Assembly: GCF_002002885.1 (NCBI RefSeq)
Contig: NZ_CP019510.1
Location: 1,116,001-1,180,000, forward strand
Length of the DNA stretch: 64,000 nucleotides
Direction of reading: 5' to 3'
From: Janthinobacterium sp. LM6
Lineage (GTDB): Bacteria > Pseudomonadota > Gammaproteobacteria > Burkholderiales > Burkholderiaceae_D
In this document: positions 10,149-19,701 of the stretch, in pieces
How the letters are laid out: every line of letters begins with the position of its first letter
How positions within the stretch are numbered: position 1 is the stretch's first letter
Position numbers and translations under genes: made by a program
Notes under the pieces: model-generated
Seen by the model: only the letters and a program-made list of their open reading frames with translations
Databases searched by the model: none
What the model was told of the DNA's origin: nothing

Positions 10149-11927
10149 TTATTTGGTGATCTGGTTGTTGCGCAGGGTAACGGCAGCAGCCGTCAGCACG
10201 CGGCCATTGAGCAGGGTCGTGTTGTCGCCCACCGTGATGGCGGCCGACTGGCCCAGGATATTGCCCTTGAAGACGCTGTTCGCGGCCAGGGTGGTGGGGC
10301 CGACGGGCAACCAGCTGACGTTGTCGGCCGTGGCGCCGTTGTTCAGGGCGACCACCGAGTTGACGGTCGAGTTCAAGGTCAGCGCCGTGCGGAAGATATA
10401 CACGCCGGGACCGTTCAAGGTCAGGGTGCCCGTGATGCTGATGGCGCCCGCGTAGCAATACACGCCGGGGCCGAAGGTCTGGCCGCCCAGGTCGATGCCG
10501 CCGGCAAAGCTGACGTCGCAAGTCCGGCTATTGCCGTCCGTGATCGCCGCTTGCAAATCCGTCATGGCGCCGGCCAGGATGGCGCCCGACTTGTAGTTGG
10601 TAAAACCTGCCGCCTGGGTCGGGTCGACCGTTTGCGAAGGCGCGCCGACGTCGCCCGTGATCAGGGTGGTGCCGCCCGAGTTGTTCGTGATCGAGGTGCC
10701 GGCCAGTACGCCGAATGGTGCCGCGCGGCCCAGGACGATCGGGTTCAGGACGGGCGGGATGGCGACGGCCGTGACGGTCAGCAGCGCGCTGCCCGACTGG
10801 CCGCCGGCCGTGGCCGTGATGCTGCTGGTGCCGACGGCGATGCCGGTGGCGACGCCCGTGTTCAATACCGTGGCATTGGCGACGGTGCCTGAGGTCCAGG
10901 CGGCGCTGCCGGTGATGATGGCGTTCGAGCTGTCCGAATACGTTGCGGTGGCAATGAATTGTTGCTGGGTGCCGACCGCGACGCTGGCGGTGGCCGGCGT
11001 GACGGCGATGCTGACGATGGTGCTGGCAGGCACAGTGACGGTAGTACTGGCCGTCTTGCCGTTGAAGCTGGCATTCATGACGCTGGTACCAAAGGCAACG
11101 CCGGTGACGAGGCCATTGCTGGCGACGCTGGCGAAAGCGGGCGTGGCGGCAACGAAGCTGCTGCCGGCCGTGACGTCAGCGGTGCTGTTATCCGAGTAGG
11201 TGGCAATGACTGCCAGCTGGCGCGTTGCGGCGACGGGGATGATCGGGTTTTGCGGCGTGACGGCGATCGACAGCAAGGTCGCTGGCGTGACGGTCAGCAC
11301 GGTGCTGGCCGTGAGCGTGCCCGTGGTGGCCGTGATCTGCGTCGTGCCGGCAACTTTGCCCAGGGCCAGGCCGCCAGTGGCGATGCTGGCGGTGGCGGGA
11401 CTGGCCGAGGCAAAGGCCGACACGGCCGTGACGTCGCGCGTGGCGCCGTCGCTGAAGCTGCCGGTCACCATAAATTGCTGCGTTGCCGCGATGGCGATCG
11501 ATGGCGCGAGCGGCGTGATGGCGATCGCCGTCAAGGTGGCGGGCGAGACGGTCAACTGGGCCGCCGCGCTCTTGCCGCCAAACGCGGCGCTGATGCTGCT
11601 GCTGCCGGCAGCCACGCCAGCGGCAACGCCGCTGCTGGCATTGACCGTGGCATTGGCCGGCGTGGCCGATGTCCAGGCCGACTTGGCGCTGACGTCTTGC
11701 GAGGAACCATCGCTATACGTGGCGATCGCCGTGAATTGCTGGCCGGCGCCGATGGCGACCGTGGCCGTGGCGGGCGTGACGGCCAGGCTGGACAGCGTAG
11801 CGCCCGGCAAGCCGAGGATGGGATCGCGTCCCTGGTCGCCGCCACCGCCGCAACCGGCAAGGGCGGTCATGGCCAATAAACCTGCCGAGACGAGCAGCGG
11901 GTTCAGATATCGCTTGAAGAGATTCAT
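10149..11927 (-). CDS. Predicted lipoprotein with four Ig-like (Big_2) repeats and an ice-binding (DUF3494) domain
   Basis: A 592-residue exported protein. The N-terminus has a lipobox, ALAGC, with Cys26 as the predicted lipidated residue, followed by a Gly-rich spacer. Residues about 44-390 hold four tandem repeats of about 87 residues, each opening with TLxSIAVTPxxxxV and containing an ATYSD-type block; these are bacterial Ig-like domains. Residues about 400-592 match the DUF3494 ice-binding family: FGVLAGTSITNNSG, TLITGDVGAP, GGIDLGGQTFGPGVYCY, TLTLNGPGVYIFRTA, VFKGNILGQSAAITVG. DUF3494 folds as a beta-solenoid that binds ice in characterised members. The start was chosen because it gives a proper signal peptide. 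It lies directly upstream of the OmpA-like gene. Confidence 0.88.
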   Translation of the reverse strand: MNLFKRYLNPLLVSAGLLAMTALAGCGGGGDQGRDPILGLPGATLSSLAVTPATATVAIGAGQQFTAIATYSDGSSQDVSAKSAWTSATPANATVNASSGVAAGVAAGSSSISAAFGGKSAAAQLTVSPATLTAIAITPLAPSIAIAATQQFMVTGSFSDGATRDVTAVSAFASASPATASIATGGLALGKVAGTTQITATTGTLTASTVLTVTPATLLSIAVTPQNPIIPVAATRQLAVIATYSDNSTADVTAGSSFVAATPAFASVASNGLVTGVAFGTSVMNASFNGKTASTTVTVPASTIVSIAVTPATASVAVGTQQQFIATATYSDSSNAIITGSAAWTSGTVANATVLNTGVATGIAVGTSSITATAGGQSGSALLTVTAVAIPPVLNPIVLGRAAPFGVLAGTSITNNSGGTTLITGDVGAPSQTVDPTQAAGFTNYKSGAILAGAMTDLQAAITDGNSRTCDVSFAGGIDLGGQTFGPGVYCYAGAISITGTLTLNGPGVYIFRTALTLNSTVNSVVALNNGATADNVSWLPVGPTTLAANSVFKGNILGQSAAITVGDNTTLLNGRVLTAAAVTLRNNQITK

Positions 11928-12152
11928 ATAGTTCCTTTGTGCATGGCAATCATTGCCGGGCATCCGCTGATGAGGTCATCCGGCAGAGCCATGCCGCCTT
12001 TCGCTACGGGCGATGGCGTCACAGGCATGCACTATTTCATTTAGGAAACTTCAAGTATGTTCGGTGGCGCGCATAGGCTGCTGGCGCTTGCAGATATGTT
12101 TAAAAGGGAATGATTCGGCCTGGAAAACAACAGGTTTGTCGGGCGCGTGACG

Positions 12153-12178
12153 CAAAAAAGCCGGCGCATGGCCGGCTT
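12153..12178 (-). terminator. Rho-independent terminator of the DUF2147 gene
   Basis: On the - strand AAGCCGGC, a 5-base loop and GCCGGCTT are followed by a T-run. It lies 24 bases beyond the DUF2147 stop. The rest of the stretch between this point and the ice-binding gene start (11928-12152) holds only that gene's presumed promoter region. No further gene was seen in it. Confidence 0.88.
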
Positions 12179-12201
12179 CATCAGGGCAGGGCGTGCGCCG
12201 T

Positions 12202-12669
12202 TTATTCTTCGCGCACCCACGTCTGCGAGCGGCCAAACATCGGCACGCCGACATAGCCGCGCACTTGCAGCTTGGTGCCGCCTTCAATCAGTTCGGCCTT
12301 GCTCTTGTAGACCTTGCCGGTGGCCGGGTCCGTGATTTCGCCGCCTGTCCATTCCTTGCCGTCATATTTCAGGCCGGACAGGATCACCAGGCCGATGATG
12401 GGCTGGTCCTTGTTGGCGCCCGTGCACTTGTCGCACTTGGGATTTTGCTCTTCATTCGGGCCACGGAACAGCTTTTCGATCTTGCCTTGCAAGACGCCGT
12501 TGTTTTCCGTGATGACAACGAGGGATTTCGGCTTGCCGCTGGCGTCGTCGATGGTTTTCCACGTGCCGACGGGGGTGTAGTTGCCGTCGCGCGCGGCGGC
12601 GCTGCCGGCGATGGCCAGGGCGGCCATCATGATGCTTGCTGTGACGCTTGCTTTGAAATTTTTATGCAT
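12202..12669 (-). CDS. DUF2147 domain-containing secreted protein
   Basis: A 155-residue exported protein. The signal peptide covers residues about 1-25, ending ALAIAGSAAAR. The mature part is a small beta-rich DUF2147 domain: PVGTWKTIDDASGKPKS, the GKIEKLFRG block, a CDKC pair (PKCDKCTGANKDQPIIG), LKYDGKEWTGGEITDPATGKVYKSKAEL and a terminal GRSQTWVRE. The CxxC pair could bind metal or form a disulfide. The family is periplasmic and functionally uncharacterised. It is transcribed alone, with its own terminator. A TATATA -10-like sequence lies upstream, near 12712. Confidence 0.9.
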   Translation of the reverse strand: MHKNFKASVTASIMMAALAIAGSAAARDGNYTPVGTWKTIDDASGKPKSLVVITENNGVLQGKIEKLFRGPNEEQNPKCDKCTGANKDQPIIGLVILSGLKYDGKEWTGGEITDPATGKVYKSKAELIEGGTKLQVRGYVGVPMFGRSQTWVREE

Positions 12670-12739
12670 TGCTAGTCTCCAATGGTTTTTTTGATCGGGT
12701 CACGAACAGTGTATATACCAAGGCAAGACCAGCCATCCT

Positions 12740-12765
12740 GCGCGGCGTCACGGATGACGCCGCGC
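12740..12765. other. Perfect 11-bp GC-rich hairpin downstream of valS
   Basis: GCGCGGCGTCA, a CGGA loop and TGACGCCGCGC form a perfect stem 19 bases past the valS stop. There is no T-run on either side, so it is not a canonical intrinsic terminator. It may stabilise the valS transcript 3' end. Confidence 0.6.
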
Positions 12766-12783
12766 AATCCTTCCAAACTTGCC

Positions 12784-15603
12784 TTATGCGCTGGCTAGTT
12801 TAGCAAACTGTTCGCGCAGTTTTTCAATTGTCGCCGAAAAACTGAGCAAACGCTCGTTTTCTTGCGCAACGATGGCGGCAGGGGCGCGCGCGACGAAACT
12901 TTCATTGCCCAACTTGCTGTTGACCTTGGCAATTTCCGCTTCGATGCGGGCGATTTCCTTGCCCAGGCGCTCGCGTTCGGCGGCCACGTCGATTTCCACT
13001 TTCAGCATCAGCTTGGTGGTGCCGACGATGGCGACGGCCGCAGGCGAGTCCGGCAACGCATCGACGATCTGCACGTCGGCCAGCTTGCCCAGCGACTGGA
13101 TGTACGGTGCGTACGACGCCAGCGCTTCTTTCTCGCTGGCATTGCCCGCTTCGACGATCAGCGGCACGCGCACGGATGGCGAGATCTGCATTTCGCCGCG
13201 CAGGTTGCGCGTCGCATCCGTCAAGGCTTTCAGCTGCTGCATCCACGCTTCGGCCGACTCGTCGATCTTGTCGGTGTTGGCGATCGGATACGGCTGCATC
13301 ATGATCGACACGCCCTTGGGCTCACCGTCGGCCTTCGGCAGCTTGCCGGCCAGCGGCGCAACGCTTTGCCACAGCGCTTCCGTGACGAAGGGGATGATCG
13401 GATGGGCCAGGCGCAGCACCACTTCCAGCACGCGCAGCAGGGTGTGGCGGGTGGCGCGCTGCTGGCCTTCCGTACCTTGCTGTACTTGCACCTTGGCTAC
13501 TTCCAGGTACCAGTCGCAATACTCGTCCCACACGAATTTGTAGATCGATGCGGCGATATTGTCGAAACGGAAGTCTTCAAAGCCCTTGGCCACGTCCAGT
13601 TCCGCTTTTTGCAGCAGGGAAATAATCCACTTGTCCGCTTGCGACAGATCAACATCGTTCGCCGTGCAATCCTTGCCTTCCGTGTTCATCATGACGAAAC
13701 GCGTGGCGTTCCACATCTTGTTGCAGAAGTTGCGGTAGCCTTCGCAGCGGCCCAGGTCGAAATTGATGTTGCGGCCCAAGGACGCATAGCTGGCCATGGT
13801 GAAGCGCACGGCGTCCGTGCCGTAGGCCGAAATGCCTTCCGGGAATTCCTTGCGCGTCGCCTTGGTGATCTTTTCCGCGTCGCGCGGGTTCATCAGGCCC
13901 GTGGTGCGCTTGACGATCAAGCCTTCCAGGTCGATGCCGTCGATCAAGTCGATCGGGTCCAGGGTATTGCCCTTCGACTTGGACATTTTTTGGCCTGTCG
14001 AATCGCGCACGAGGCCGTGCACGTAGACGGTTTCAAACGGTACCTTGCCCGTGAAGTGCGTCGTCATCATGACCATGCGCGCGACCCAGAAGAAGATGAT
14101 GTCGAAACCCGTCACCAGCACGGACGACGGCAGGAAGGCCTTCATGTCCGGAGTTTCTTCAGGCCAACCCATGGTCGAGAACGGTACCAGCGCCGACGAG
14201 AACCACGTGTCGAGCACGTCGTCGTCGCGCTTCAAGGGACCCGTGCTGCCGGCGGCCAGGGCCTTGGCTTCCGCTTCGGCTTGCGTTTTCGCAACAAAGA
14301 TATTGCCGGCGTCGTCGTACCACGCCGGGATTTGATGGCCCCACCACAGTTGGCGCGAGATGCACCAGTCCTGGATGTTGTTGAGCCACTGGTTGTAGGT
14401 GGTGCTCCAGTTTTCCGGCACGAACTTGATTTCGCCATTGGCGACCTTGTCCAGCGCCGTTTCCGCGATCGACTTGCCTGGGAAGAAAGTGCCTTCCGGG
14501 GCCGGCTTGCTCATGGCGACAAACCACTGGTCCGTCAGCATCGGCTCGATGACGACGCCCGTGCGGTCGCCGCGCGGCACCATCAGTTTGTGTGGCTTGA
14601 CTTGCTCCAGCAAGCCTTGCGCGTCCAGGTCGGCGACGATCTGCTTGCGCGCGGCGAAGCGGTCCATGCCGCGATACGCTTCGGGTGCGTCGTCGGTGAT
14701 CTTCGCGTCCAGGGTCAGGATGACGATCTGCGCCAGTTTGTGGCGCTGGCCGACGGCGTAATCGTTCATGTCGTGCGCGGGGGTAATCTTCACGCAACCC
14801 GTGCCGAATTCCTTGTCGACGTATTCGTCGGCGATGATCGGGATTTCGCGGTCGGTCAGGGGGAGCTTGAGCATCTTGCCCACCAGCGCCGTGTAGCGCT
14901 CGTCCGTCGGATCGACGGCCACAGCCACGTCGCCCAGCATGGTTTCAGGACGCGTGGTGGCCACCGTCAGGAAGCCGCTGCCGTCGGCCAGCGGGTACTT
15001 GATGTACCACATGGAACCGTCTTCTTCCTCGGACACCACTTCCAGGTCGGACACGGCCGTGCCCAGCACGGGGTCCCAGTTCACCAGGCGCTTGCCGCGG
15101 TAGATCAGGCCTTGCTCGAACAGGCGCACGAAGACGTCGGTGACGACTTTCGAGCGCGGCTCGTCCATCGTGAAGTATTCGCGCTGCCAGTCGGCCGAGG
15201 CGCCCAGGCGGCGCATTTGCCCGGTGATGATGGAACCGGATTTTTCTTTCCATTCCCACACTTTTTCCACGAATTTCTCGCGGCCCAGGTCATGGCGCGA
15301 AATCTTTTGCGCGTCCAGCTGGCGTTGCACGACGATTTGCGTGGCGATGCCCGCATGGTCGGTGCCCGGTATCCAGGCCGTGTTGTGGCCCAGCATGCGG
15401 TGGTAGCGGGTCAGGCCATCCATGATGGTCTGGTTGAACGCATGGCCCATGTGCAGGGTGCCGGTGACGTTCGGCGGCGGCAACTGGATGCTGAAGGAAG
15501 GTTTTCCGGCATCGAGGGTGGCGGTGAAGTAACCGCGCTGTTCCCACTCGGTGCGCCAGAATTGTTCAATGTCGGCGGGCTCGAAAGACTTGGCTAATTC
15601 CAT
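12784..15603 (-). CDS. valS: Valine--tRNA ligase
   Basis: Charges tRNA-Val and edits mischarged threonine. The protein has 939 residues. The class I signature is present as [20 protein letters not shown], the editing domain as [15 protein letters not shown] with [12 protein letters not shown], and the second signature as [12 protein letters not shown]. The C-terminal coiled-coil tRNA-binding arm (residues about 870-939: [21 protein letters not shown]...) is complete. The start at [16 protein letters not shown] was chosen over an in-frame ATG 21 bases upstream because the family usually begins just before this KSFEP block. Confidence 0.96.
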   Translation of the reverse strand: MELAKSFEPADIEQFWRTEWEQRGYFTATLDAGKPSFSIQLPPPNVTGTLHMGHAFNQTIMDGLTRYHRMLGHNTAWIPGTDHAGIATQIVVQRQLDAQKISRHDLGREKFVEKVWEWKEKSGSIITGQMRRLGASADWQREYFTMDEPRSKVVTDVFVRLFEQGLIYRGKRLVNWDPVLGTAVSDLEVVSEEEDGSMWYIKYPLADGSGFLTVATTRPETMLGDVAVAVDPTDERYTALVGKMLKLPLTDREIPIIADEYVDKEFGTGCVKITPAHDMNDYAVGQRHKLAQIVILTLDAKITDDAPEAYRGMDRFAARKQIVADLDAQGLLEQVKPHKLMVPRGDRTGVVIEPMLTDQWFVAMSKPAPEGTFFPGKSIAETALDKVANGEIKFVPENWSTTYNQWLNNIQDWCISRQLWWGHQIPAWYDDAGNIFVAKTQAEAEAKALAAGSTGPLKRDDDVLDTWFSSALVPFSTMGWPEETPDMKAFLPSSVLVTGFDIIFFWVARMVMMTTHFTGKVPFETVYVHGLVRDSTGQKMSKSKGNTLDPIDLIDGIDLEGLIVKRTTGLMNPRDAEKITKATRKEFPEGISAYGTDAVRFTMASYASLGRNINFDLGRCEGYRNFCNKMWNATRFVMMNTEGKDCTANDVDLSQADKWIISLLQKAELDVAKGFEDFRFDNIAASIYKFVWDEYCDWYLEVAKVQVQQGTEGQQRATRHTLLRVLEVVLRLAHPIIPFVTEALWQSVAPLAGKLPKADGEPKGVSIMMQPYPIANTDKIDESAEAWMQQLKALTDATRNLRGEMQISPSVRVPLIVEAGNASEKEALASYAPYIQSLGKLADVQIVDALPDSPAAVAIVGTTKLMLKVEIDVAAERERLGKEIARIEAEIAKVNSKLGNESFVARAPAAIVAQENERLLSFSATIEKLREQFAKLASA

Positions 15604-15773
15604 GATTTGGCGTGTGATTGGCAAAAGGAACCATTATAAGGGGTGCATAAAGCATGCGCAGCAAATAGCGGCCCTGGATGGGCCGAAAAGCCGCGCACGA
15701 TTGAGCAATATTGCTTCATTGTATTTTTTCTAAGCTATCATCTTTGCAACATTATTTGAAAGTCCAGAAGATC

Positions 15774-18128
15774 ATGAAGAAATTGTGGCAATTGGCCGTG
15801 TTCGGCGTCGGATTGGCTGCCGGCGGCGCATGCGCCGGCGTTCCGGAAGGGATGGCGGCTTTCCAGGCCGGGCGCTGCAGCGAGGCCGTGGCGCAATTGC
15901 GCGGACCGGCGCAGGGTGGCAATGTGGAGGCGCAGAAAGTCCTCGCCGATATCTACGGGGACCGGAGCGAATGCCGGGACGTGGCGCGCAGCGAGGCCGA
16001 AGCGGAGCGCTGGTATCTGCTGGCGGCCAAGGGCGGCGATCGCGCCGCGCAGGAGGCGCTGGTTTTCATGTATGCATACGCGCCGGGCCGCATGCGCAAT
16101 CCATCGCGCGCGCGGCCCTGGTTGGGCGTCATGGCGGCGCAGGGTGAAGGCAAGCCGCTGCAGGAACTGGCGCAAATGCATGAGCGGGGCGAAGGCGGGC
16201 CGGCCGACAGGGTGCTGTCGTACGCGCTCAACCTGCTGGCGCAGCAAGACAAGGAGTGGAGCGGCGCGGCCGCGATGGAGAAGTCCCTGCCGGCGCAGCG
16301 TGGCAGGATGTCGCCGGACCAGGTCGATGAAGCCGTGCGCCTGGCTGCGGCCTGGAAGCGGGGCGCGCCCTTGCCGGCGACGTCGCTGACGGGACAGCGT
16401 TCGCCGCAGGACTGGTACCGCCGCGCCGCCGAGGCCGGCGATATGGAAGCCGCCTACCAGTTGGGCTTGCTGTGCTGGAGAGGCACGGGCGGCCTGGATG
16501 AAAAGCAGGCCGCCCGCTGGCTGCGCAAGGCCGCCGAAAGCGGCAGTGCCAAGGCCCAGCTGCAGCTGGCCGTGCTGTATGGCGAGGAGGCGGGCGTGCC
16601 GCAGGACTATGTGCTCGCTTCCATGCTGAGCCAGTTGGCGGCGGCGGGCGGCGTTGCGGAAGCCGGCGACGCCGTGGCCCGCTGGGCAAAGAAATTGAAT
16701 GCGGCGCAACACGCCGAGGCGGATCAGCTGGCGCGGGCATGGAAGCTGGGCATGCCGTTGCCGCAGGTCTCCGTGCACGGCATGGAACGCTTGATCAATT
16801 ATGTGCGCGAGGCACGCAACAAGCTGCCGCCGACGCCAGAGGTGACGGCGCTGTTCAAGGCTGCCAGAGAGGGCGATGAAGCGGCCTTCGGCAAGCTGCT
16901 TGCCGGCGTTGCCGAGCCGGGCAACTATGCGCTCGACAGGCTTCCCTTGCTGAACTATTTGATCTTGCCCCCATCCAGCATGTTCAAAGCCGAAGCGGCA
17001 TGGCTGAAGGCGCAAACGTGGCGGGACGACGATCAGGAGCGACTGGCGCAGGCGTCGCAGCCGGCCCGCCGCCAGGCGCTGCGTGAGCAGCACGCCGCGC
17101 TGTTGCCCACCAAGCTGCGCATGATGACGCTGCTGTTGCAACGCGGCGTGCCGCTCGGCGAAGGCGATACGCTGTACCACGCCGCGCCCCTGCATCTGGC
17201 TGCCCTGTATGGCAATGCCGCGATGGTGCGCCTGTTGCTGGCCCATGGCGCCGATGTGCGGCAATACGGCGGCGAAAACCAAACGATGGCGCCGCTGGAA
17301 TACGCCTTGCAGCAAGAGGATGCGGGCATCTTGCCGGAATTGATCGACGCGAATGAACGGACGGCCAGCATGATCGCCTTGCTCGACGCAGGCGCGGGCC
17401 GGCCATATTTGCTGGTAGATCAGTATCTGGCAGAGAAAAAAGCCAAGAAAGGCGGAGCTGCGCAGCCAGCCGAACGGCCGCTGGCCGATTCGTTGATATG
17501 GGGGCGCTTGCTGCGCCTGACGCGCGGCACTGAAGTGCTCGACAAAATGCTGGCCACCGGCACCACGCCGAATGTTGATGAGCAGGACAAGTCGCTGTAC
17601 GCCTATGCCGCCGAAGCGGGCAACGCCGGCGTGCTCGATTGGCTCAAGCAGCGCGTGCCCCGGCATGGCGCGAAGGGCGAGGACCGCTGGCTCGACGCCG
17701 CGATGCGCGCCATGTACAACCATCAACCGGCGTCCGAAGACGTGCTGCGCCAACTCGTGATGCCTGGCATGCCATGGCAGCAAGTCGGCCCCGCCGCCGA
17801 AGTGTCTTACCAGGGACAGCAGGCGGCGCTCGATTCGCGGCGCCTGGAAAAGGAGACGCTGCTGTGGCATGCCGTGCGCAGCCAGCGGCCAGACTGGGTC
17901 ACCCGCCTGGCCGCGATGGGCGCACCCGTCGTCAGCGACGGCTATCTTCCGCCCTTGCTGGCGGCCGTCGAAAATGGCGACGCGGCGATGGTCAAGCTGC
18001 TGCTGGGCCTGGGCGCCGATCCGCAGGGCGGGGGAATTTCCGTGTTGAAGATGGCGCAGCAACGGGCGCCGACGTCGGAAAACAAAGCCGTGCTGGCCGC
18101 GCTGCGGGCGGCTGCCGCGGCGCGCTAG
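15774..18128 (+). CDS. Exported Sel1-repeat and ankyrin-repeat protein
   Basis: A 784-residue protein not recognised as a named gene. It has a signal peptide (MKKLWQLAVFGVGLAAGG, ending ACAG). Residues about 25-330 contain Sel1-like helical repeats (AERWYLLAAKGGDRAAQEAL, DWYRRAAEAGDMEAAYQLGLL, AARWLRKAAESGSAKAQLQLA). The second half carries dispersed ankyrin repeats, for example APLHLAALYGNAAMVRLLLAHGADV and PPLLAAVENGDAAMVKLLLGLGADP. Both repeat types are protein-binding solenoids, so a periplasmic scaffold role is likely. The start was chosen because it begins the signal peptide. It is divergent from valS and has no partner gene in the same operon. Confidence 0.82.
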   Translation: MKKLWQLAVFGVGLAAGGACAGVPEGMAAFQAGRCSEAVAQLRGPAQGGNVEAQKVLADIYGDRSECRDVARSEAEAERWYLLAAKGGDRAAQEALVFMYAYAPGRMRNPSRARPWLGVMAAQGEGKPLQELAQMHERGEGGPADRVLSYALNLLAQQDKEWSGAAAMEKSLPAQRGRMSPDQVDEAVRLAAAWKRGAPLPATSLTGQRSPQDWYRRAAEAGDMEAAYQLGLLCWRGTGGLDEKQAARWLRKAAESGSAKAQLQLAVLYGEEAGVPQDYVLASMLSQLAAAGGVAEAGDAVARWAKKLNAAQHAEADQLARAWKLGMPLPQVSVHGMERLINYVREARNKLPPTPEVTALFKAAREGDEAAFGKLLAGVAEPGNYALDRLPLLNYLILPPSSMFKAEAAWLKAQTWRDDDQERLAQASQPARRQALREQHAALLPTKLRMMTLLLQRGVPLGEGDTLYHAAPLHLAALYGNAAMVRLLLAHGADVRQYGGENQTMAPLEYALQQEDAGILPELIDANERTASMIALLDAGAGRPYLLVDQYLAEKKAKKGGAAQPAERPLADSLIWGRLLRLTRGTEVLDKMLATGTTPNVDEQDKSLYAYAAEAGNAGVLDWLKQRVPRHGAKGEDRWLDAAMRAMYNHQPASEDVLRQLVMPGMPWQQVGPAAEVSYQGQQAALDSRRLEKETLLWHAVRSQRPDWVTRLAAMGAPVVSDGYLPPLLAAVENGDAAMVKLLLGLGADPQGGGISVLKMAQQRAPTSENKAVLAALRAAAAAR

Positions 18129-18660
18129 CATCCGGCAGCCGCACCGCTGCGCAAGGGCAAGGACACGGCCGCCAGCCTGCCGCTGCCATAGCGTTAGCCT
18201 GGCCGGCATGCGCCACCTTGCGCGGCGACAGCGCTGTGTTTTGGCGGCCTGGCGAGTCGTTTTACTGCAACAGAACGGGGCTCAAGGCGCTGCCGATGCT
18301 ATAATGCCGGCCTCGGCGCCTCCTGCCTCATCCTTGCGGACGGCGCCAGCAGACGCGGTTGTATCAACGTTTCATATCCAACACTCGTCCGCGTCTCAAG
18401 GCCAGCGCATCCGCGATGCCAGCCACCTTCAGCGCGTCCCCTTCGGGCCGGGCGCCTGAGCCACGCGCACCGCCAGCGGTGCACCATTCACGGCGGAATC
18501 AAAGCGGCTCGTCATTGCACGCCGCTGCCGCCACAGCTTAGCCAGGATCTGTTGTCCGGCGCGTCGTCTTTTGATACGGCATCCCCCGCATGGCGCCTTG
18601 CCGCCTGTGGCCTTGCCGTGGCCGCCGCTTTCCTGGTGTCGCTTTTACAAGGAAATCATC
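18129..18660. other. 532-bp region without a convincing gene
   Basis: No reading frame here has protein-like composition. The short open frames are Ala/Arg/Pro-rich shadows. A TATAAT at 18300-18305 is the only strong -10 hexamer, but no matching -35 lies at the right distance. If used, it would give the porin a leader of roughly 350 bases. An AAGGAA ribosome-binding site precedes the porin ATG. A regulatory RNA or a long 5' leader is possible but unproven. Confidence 0.4.
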
Positions 18661-19701
18661 ATGAAAAAAATCGCCATCGTTGCCGGCCTTGCCACCACCC
18701 TGGGCGCCTTGCCTGCCGCCCACGCCCAGTCGTCTGTTGAAGTGTACGGCCTGATGGATGCGGGCCTGGTGCAGGAAGGCGGCGTCAGCAAGCTCACCAG
18801 CGGCATCTCGGCCGGTTCGCGCCTGGGCTTGCGCGGCACGGAAGCGCTGGGCAATGGCTTGCAAGCCGTGTTCACCCTGGAAGCGGGCGTCCTGAGCGAC
18901 ACGGGCCGCTCGGACCAGGCGGGCCAATTGTTCGGCCGCCAGGCCTTTGTCGGCCTCAATAGCCCGCTGGGCATGCTGACCGTGGGCCGCCAGTACAACC
19001 TGCAAAGCCAGGCGCTGACGGACGTGGCCGACCCGTTCGAGGGCGGCTTTGCCGGCGCGGCGACCAACCTGGCCGGCTACTCGGCCACGCGCATCGACAA
19101 TACCGTGCGCTACACCTCGCCGGAATGGCGCGGCGTGACGGGCACCGTCATGTATGGTGCCGGCGAGCATACGGGGATTGCGGCAGATCAACGTTCGCTG
19201 GGCCTGTCCCTGGGCTATGTCAACGGTCCTTTGACCCTGCGCCTGGCGCGCCAGAGCCGTGCCGGCGAGCCGGGCAAGGCCGACGCGAACAACACCATTC
19301 TGGCGGGTAACTACAACTTCGGCGTGGCCACGGCGTTTGCCGGCTATGGCCGCAACACGGGCGAGGGCAGCTCGATGTTCTTCGCGGAAAACCCATATGG
19401 CGCGGCGCAGGCGCCCACCGCGTCGAACGACAGCCGCGATGCCATTGTCGGCGTGTCCGTGCCGCTCGGCGCGACGACCCTGCTGGCCTCGTATGTGCGC
19501 AAGGATGACCGCGATGCGGCCAACCGCGATGCGCAGCAGCTGGCCATCGGCGCCACGTATGCCTTGTCCAAGCGCAGCAAGGTGTATGTTGCCTACGCGC
19601 ATATCCGCAACCGCAACGACGCTGCCTACATGGTGGGCAATGCAACGGAAGTGGGCAGCGGCAACCGCGCCTTCAACATCGGCCTGCGCCACTCTTTTTA
19701 A
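18661..19701 (+). CDS. Gram-negative general porin (Burkholderia/Neisseria type)
   Basis: A 346-residue outer-membrane porin, expected to form a trimeric 16-strand beta-barrel for passive diffusion of small hydrophilic solutes. The signal peptide is [23 protein letters not shown]. The mature part starts [13 protein letters not shown], typical of betaproteobacterial porins, with [44 protein letters not shown] and the terminal GLRHSF, whose final Phe is the barrel-assembly signal. The stop overlaps the convergent GGDEF-EAL gene by four bases. An AAGGAA ribosome-binding site supports the start. Confidence 0.95.
   Translation: MKKIAIVAGLATTLGALPAAHAQSSVEVYGLMDAGLVQEGGVSKLTSGISAGSRLGLRGTEALGNGLQAVFTLEAGVLSDTGRSDQAGQLFGRQAFVGLNSPLGMLTVGRQYNLQSQALTDVADPFEGGFAGAATNLAGYSATRIDNTVRYTSPEWRGVTGTVMYGAGEHTGIAADQRSLGLSLGYVNGPLTLRLARQSRAGEPGKADANNTILAGNYNFGVATAFAGYGRNTGEGSSMFFAENPYGAAQAPTASNDSRDAIVGVSVPLGATTLLASYVRKDDRDAANRDAQQLAIGATYALSKRSKVYVAYAHIRNRNDAAYMVGNATEVGSGNRAFNIGLRHSF

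Noticed and set aside
12051-12287. A 78-codon - strand ORF between the ice-binding and DUF2147 genes
   Set aside because: It overlaps the DUF2147 gene and its terminator; no coding character.
12862-15597. A 911-codon open frame on the + strand opposite valS
   Set aside because: It is the antisense shadow of valS in GC-rich DNA. Composition is His/Arg/Gln/Val-rich with no family motif, while valS has all signatures.
15738-18209. An 823-codon frame antisense to the Sel1/ankyrin gene
   Set aside because: Arg/Gln/His-rich shadow; the + strand frame has a signal peptide and recognisable repeats.
18208-18459. Short + strand ORF of 83 codons before the porin
   Set aside because: Ala/Ser/Arg-rich composition without motifs or a ribosome-binding site; looks random in GC-rich DNA.
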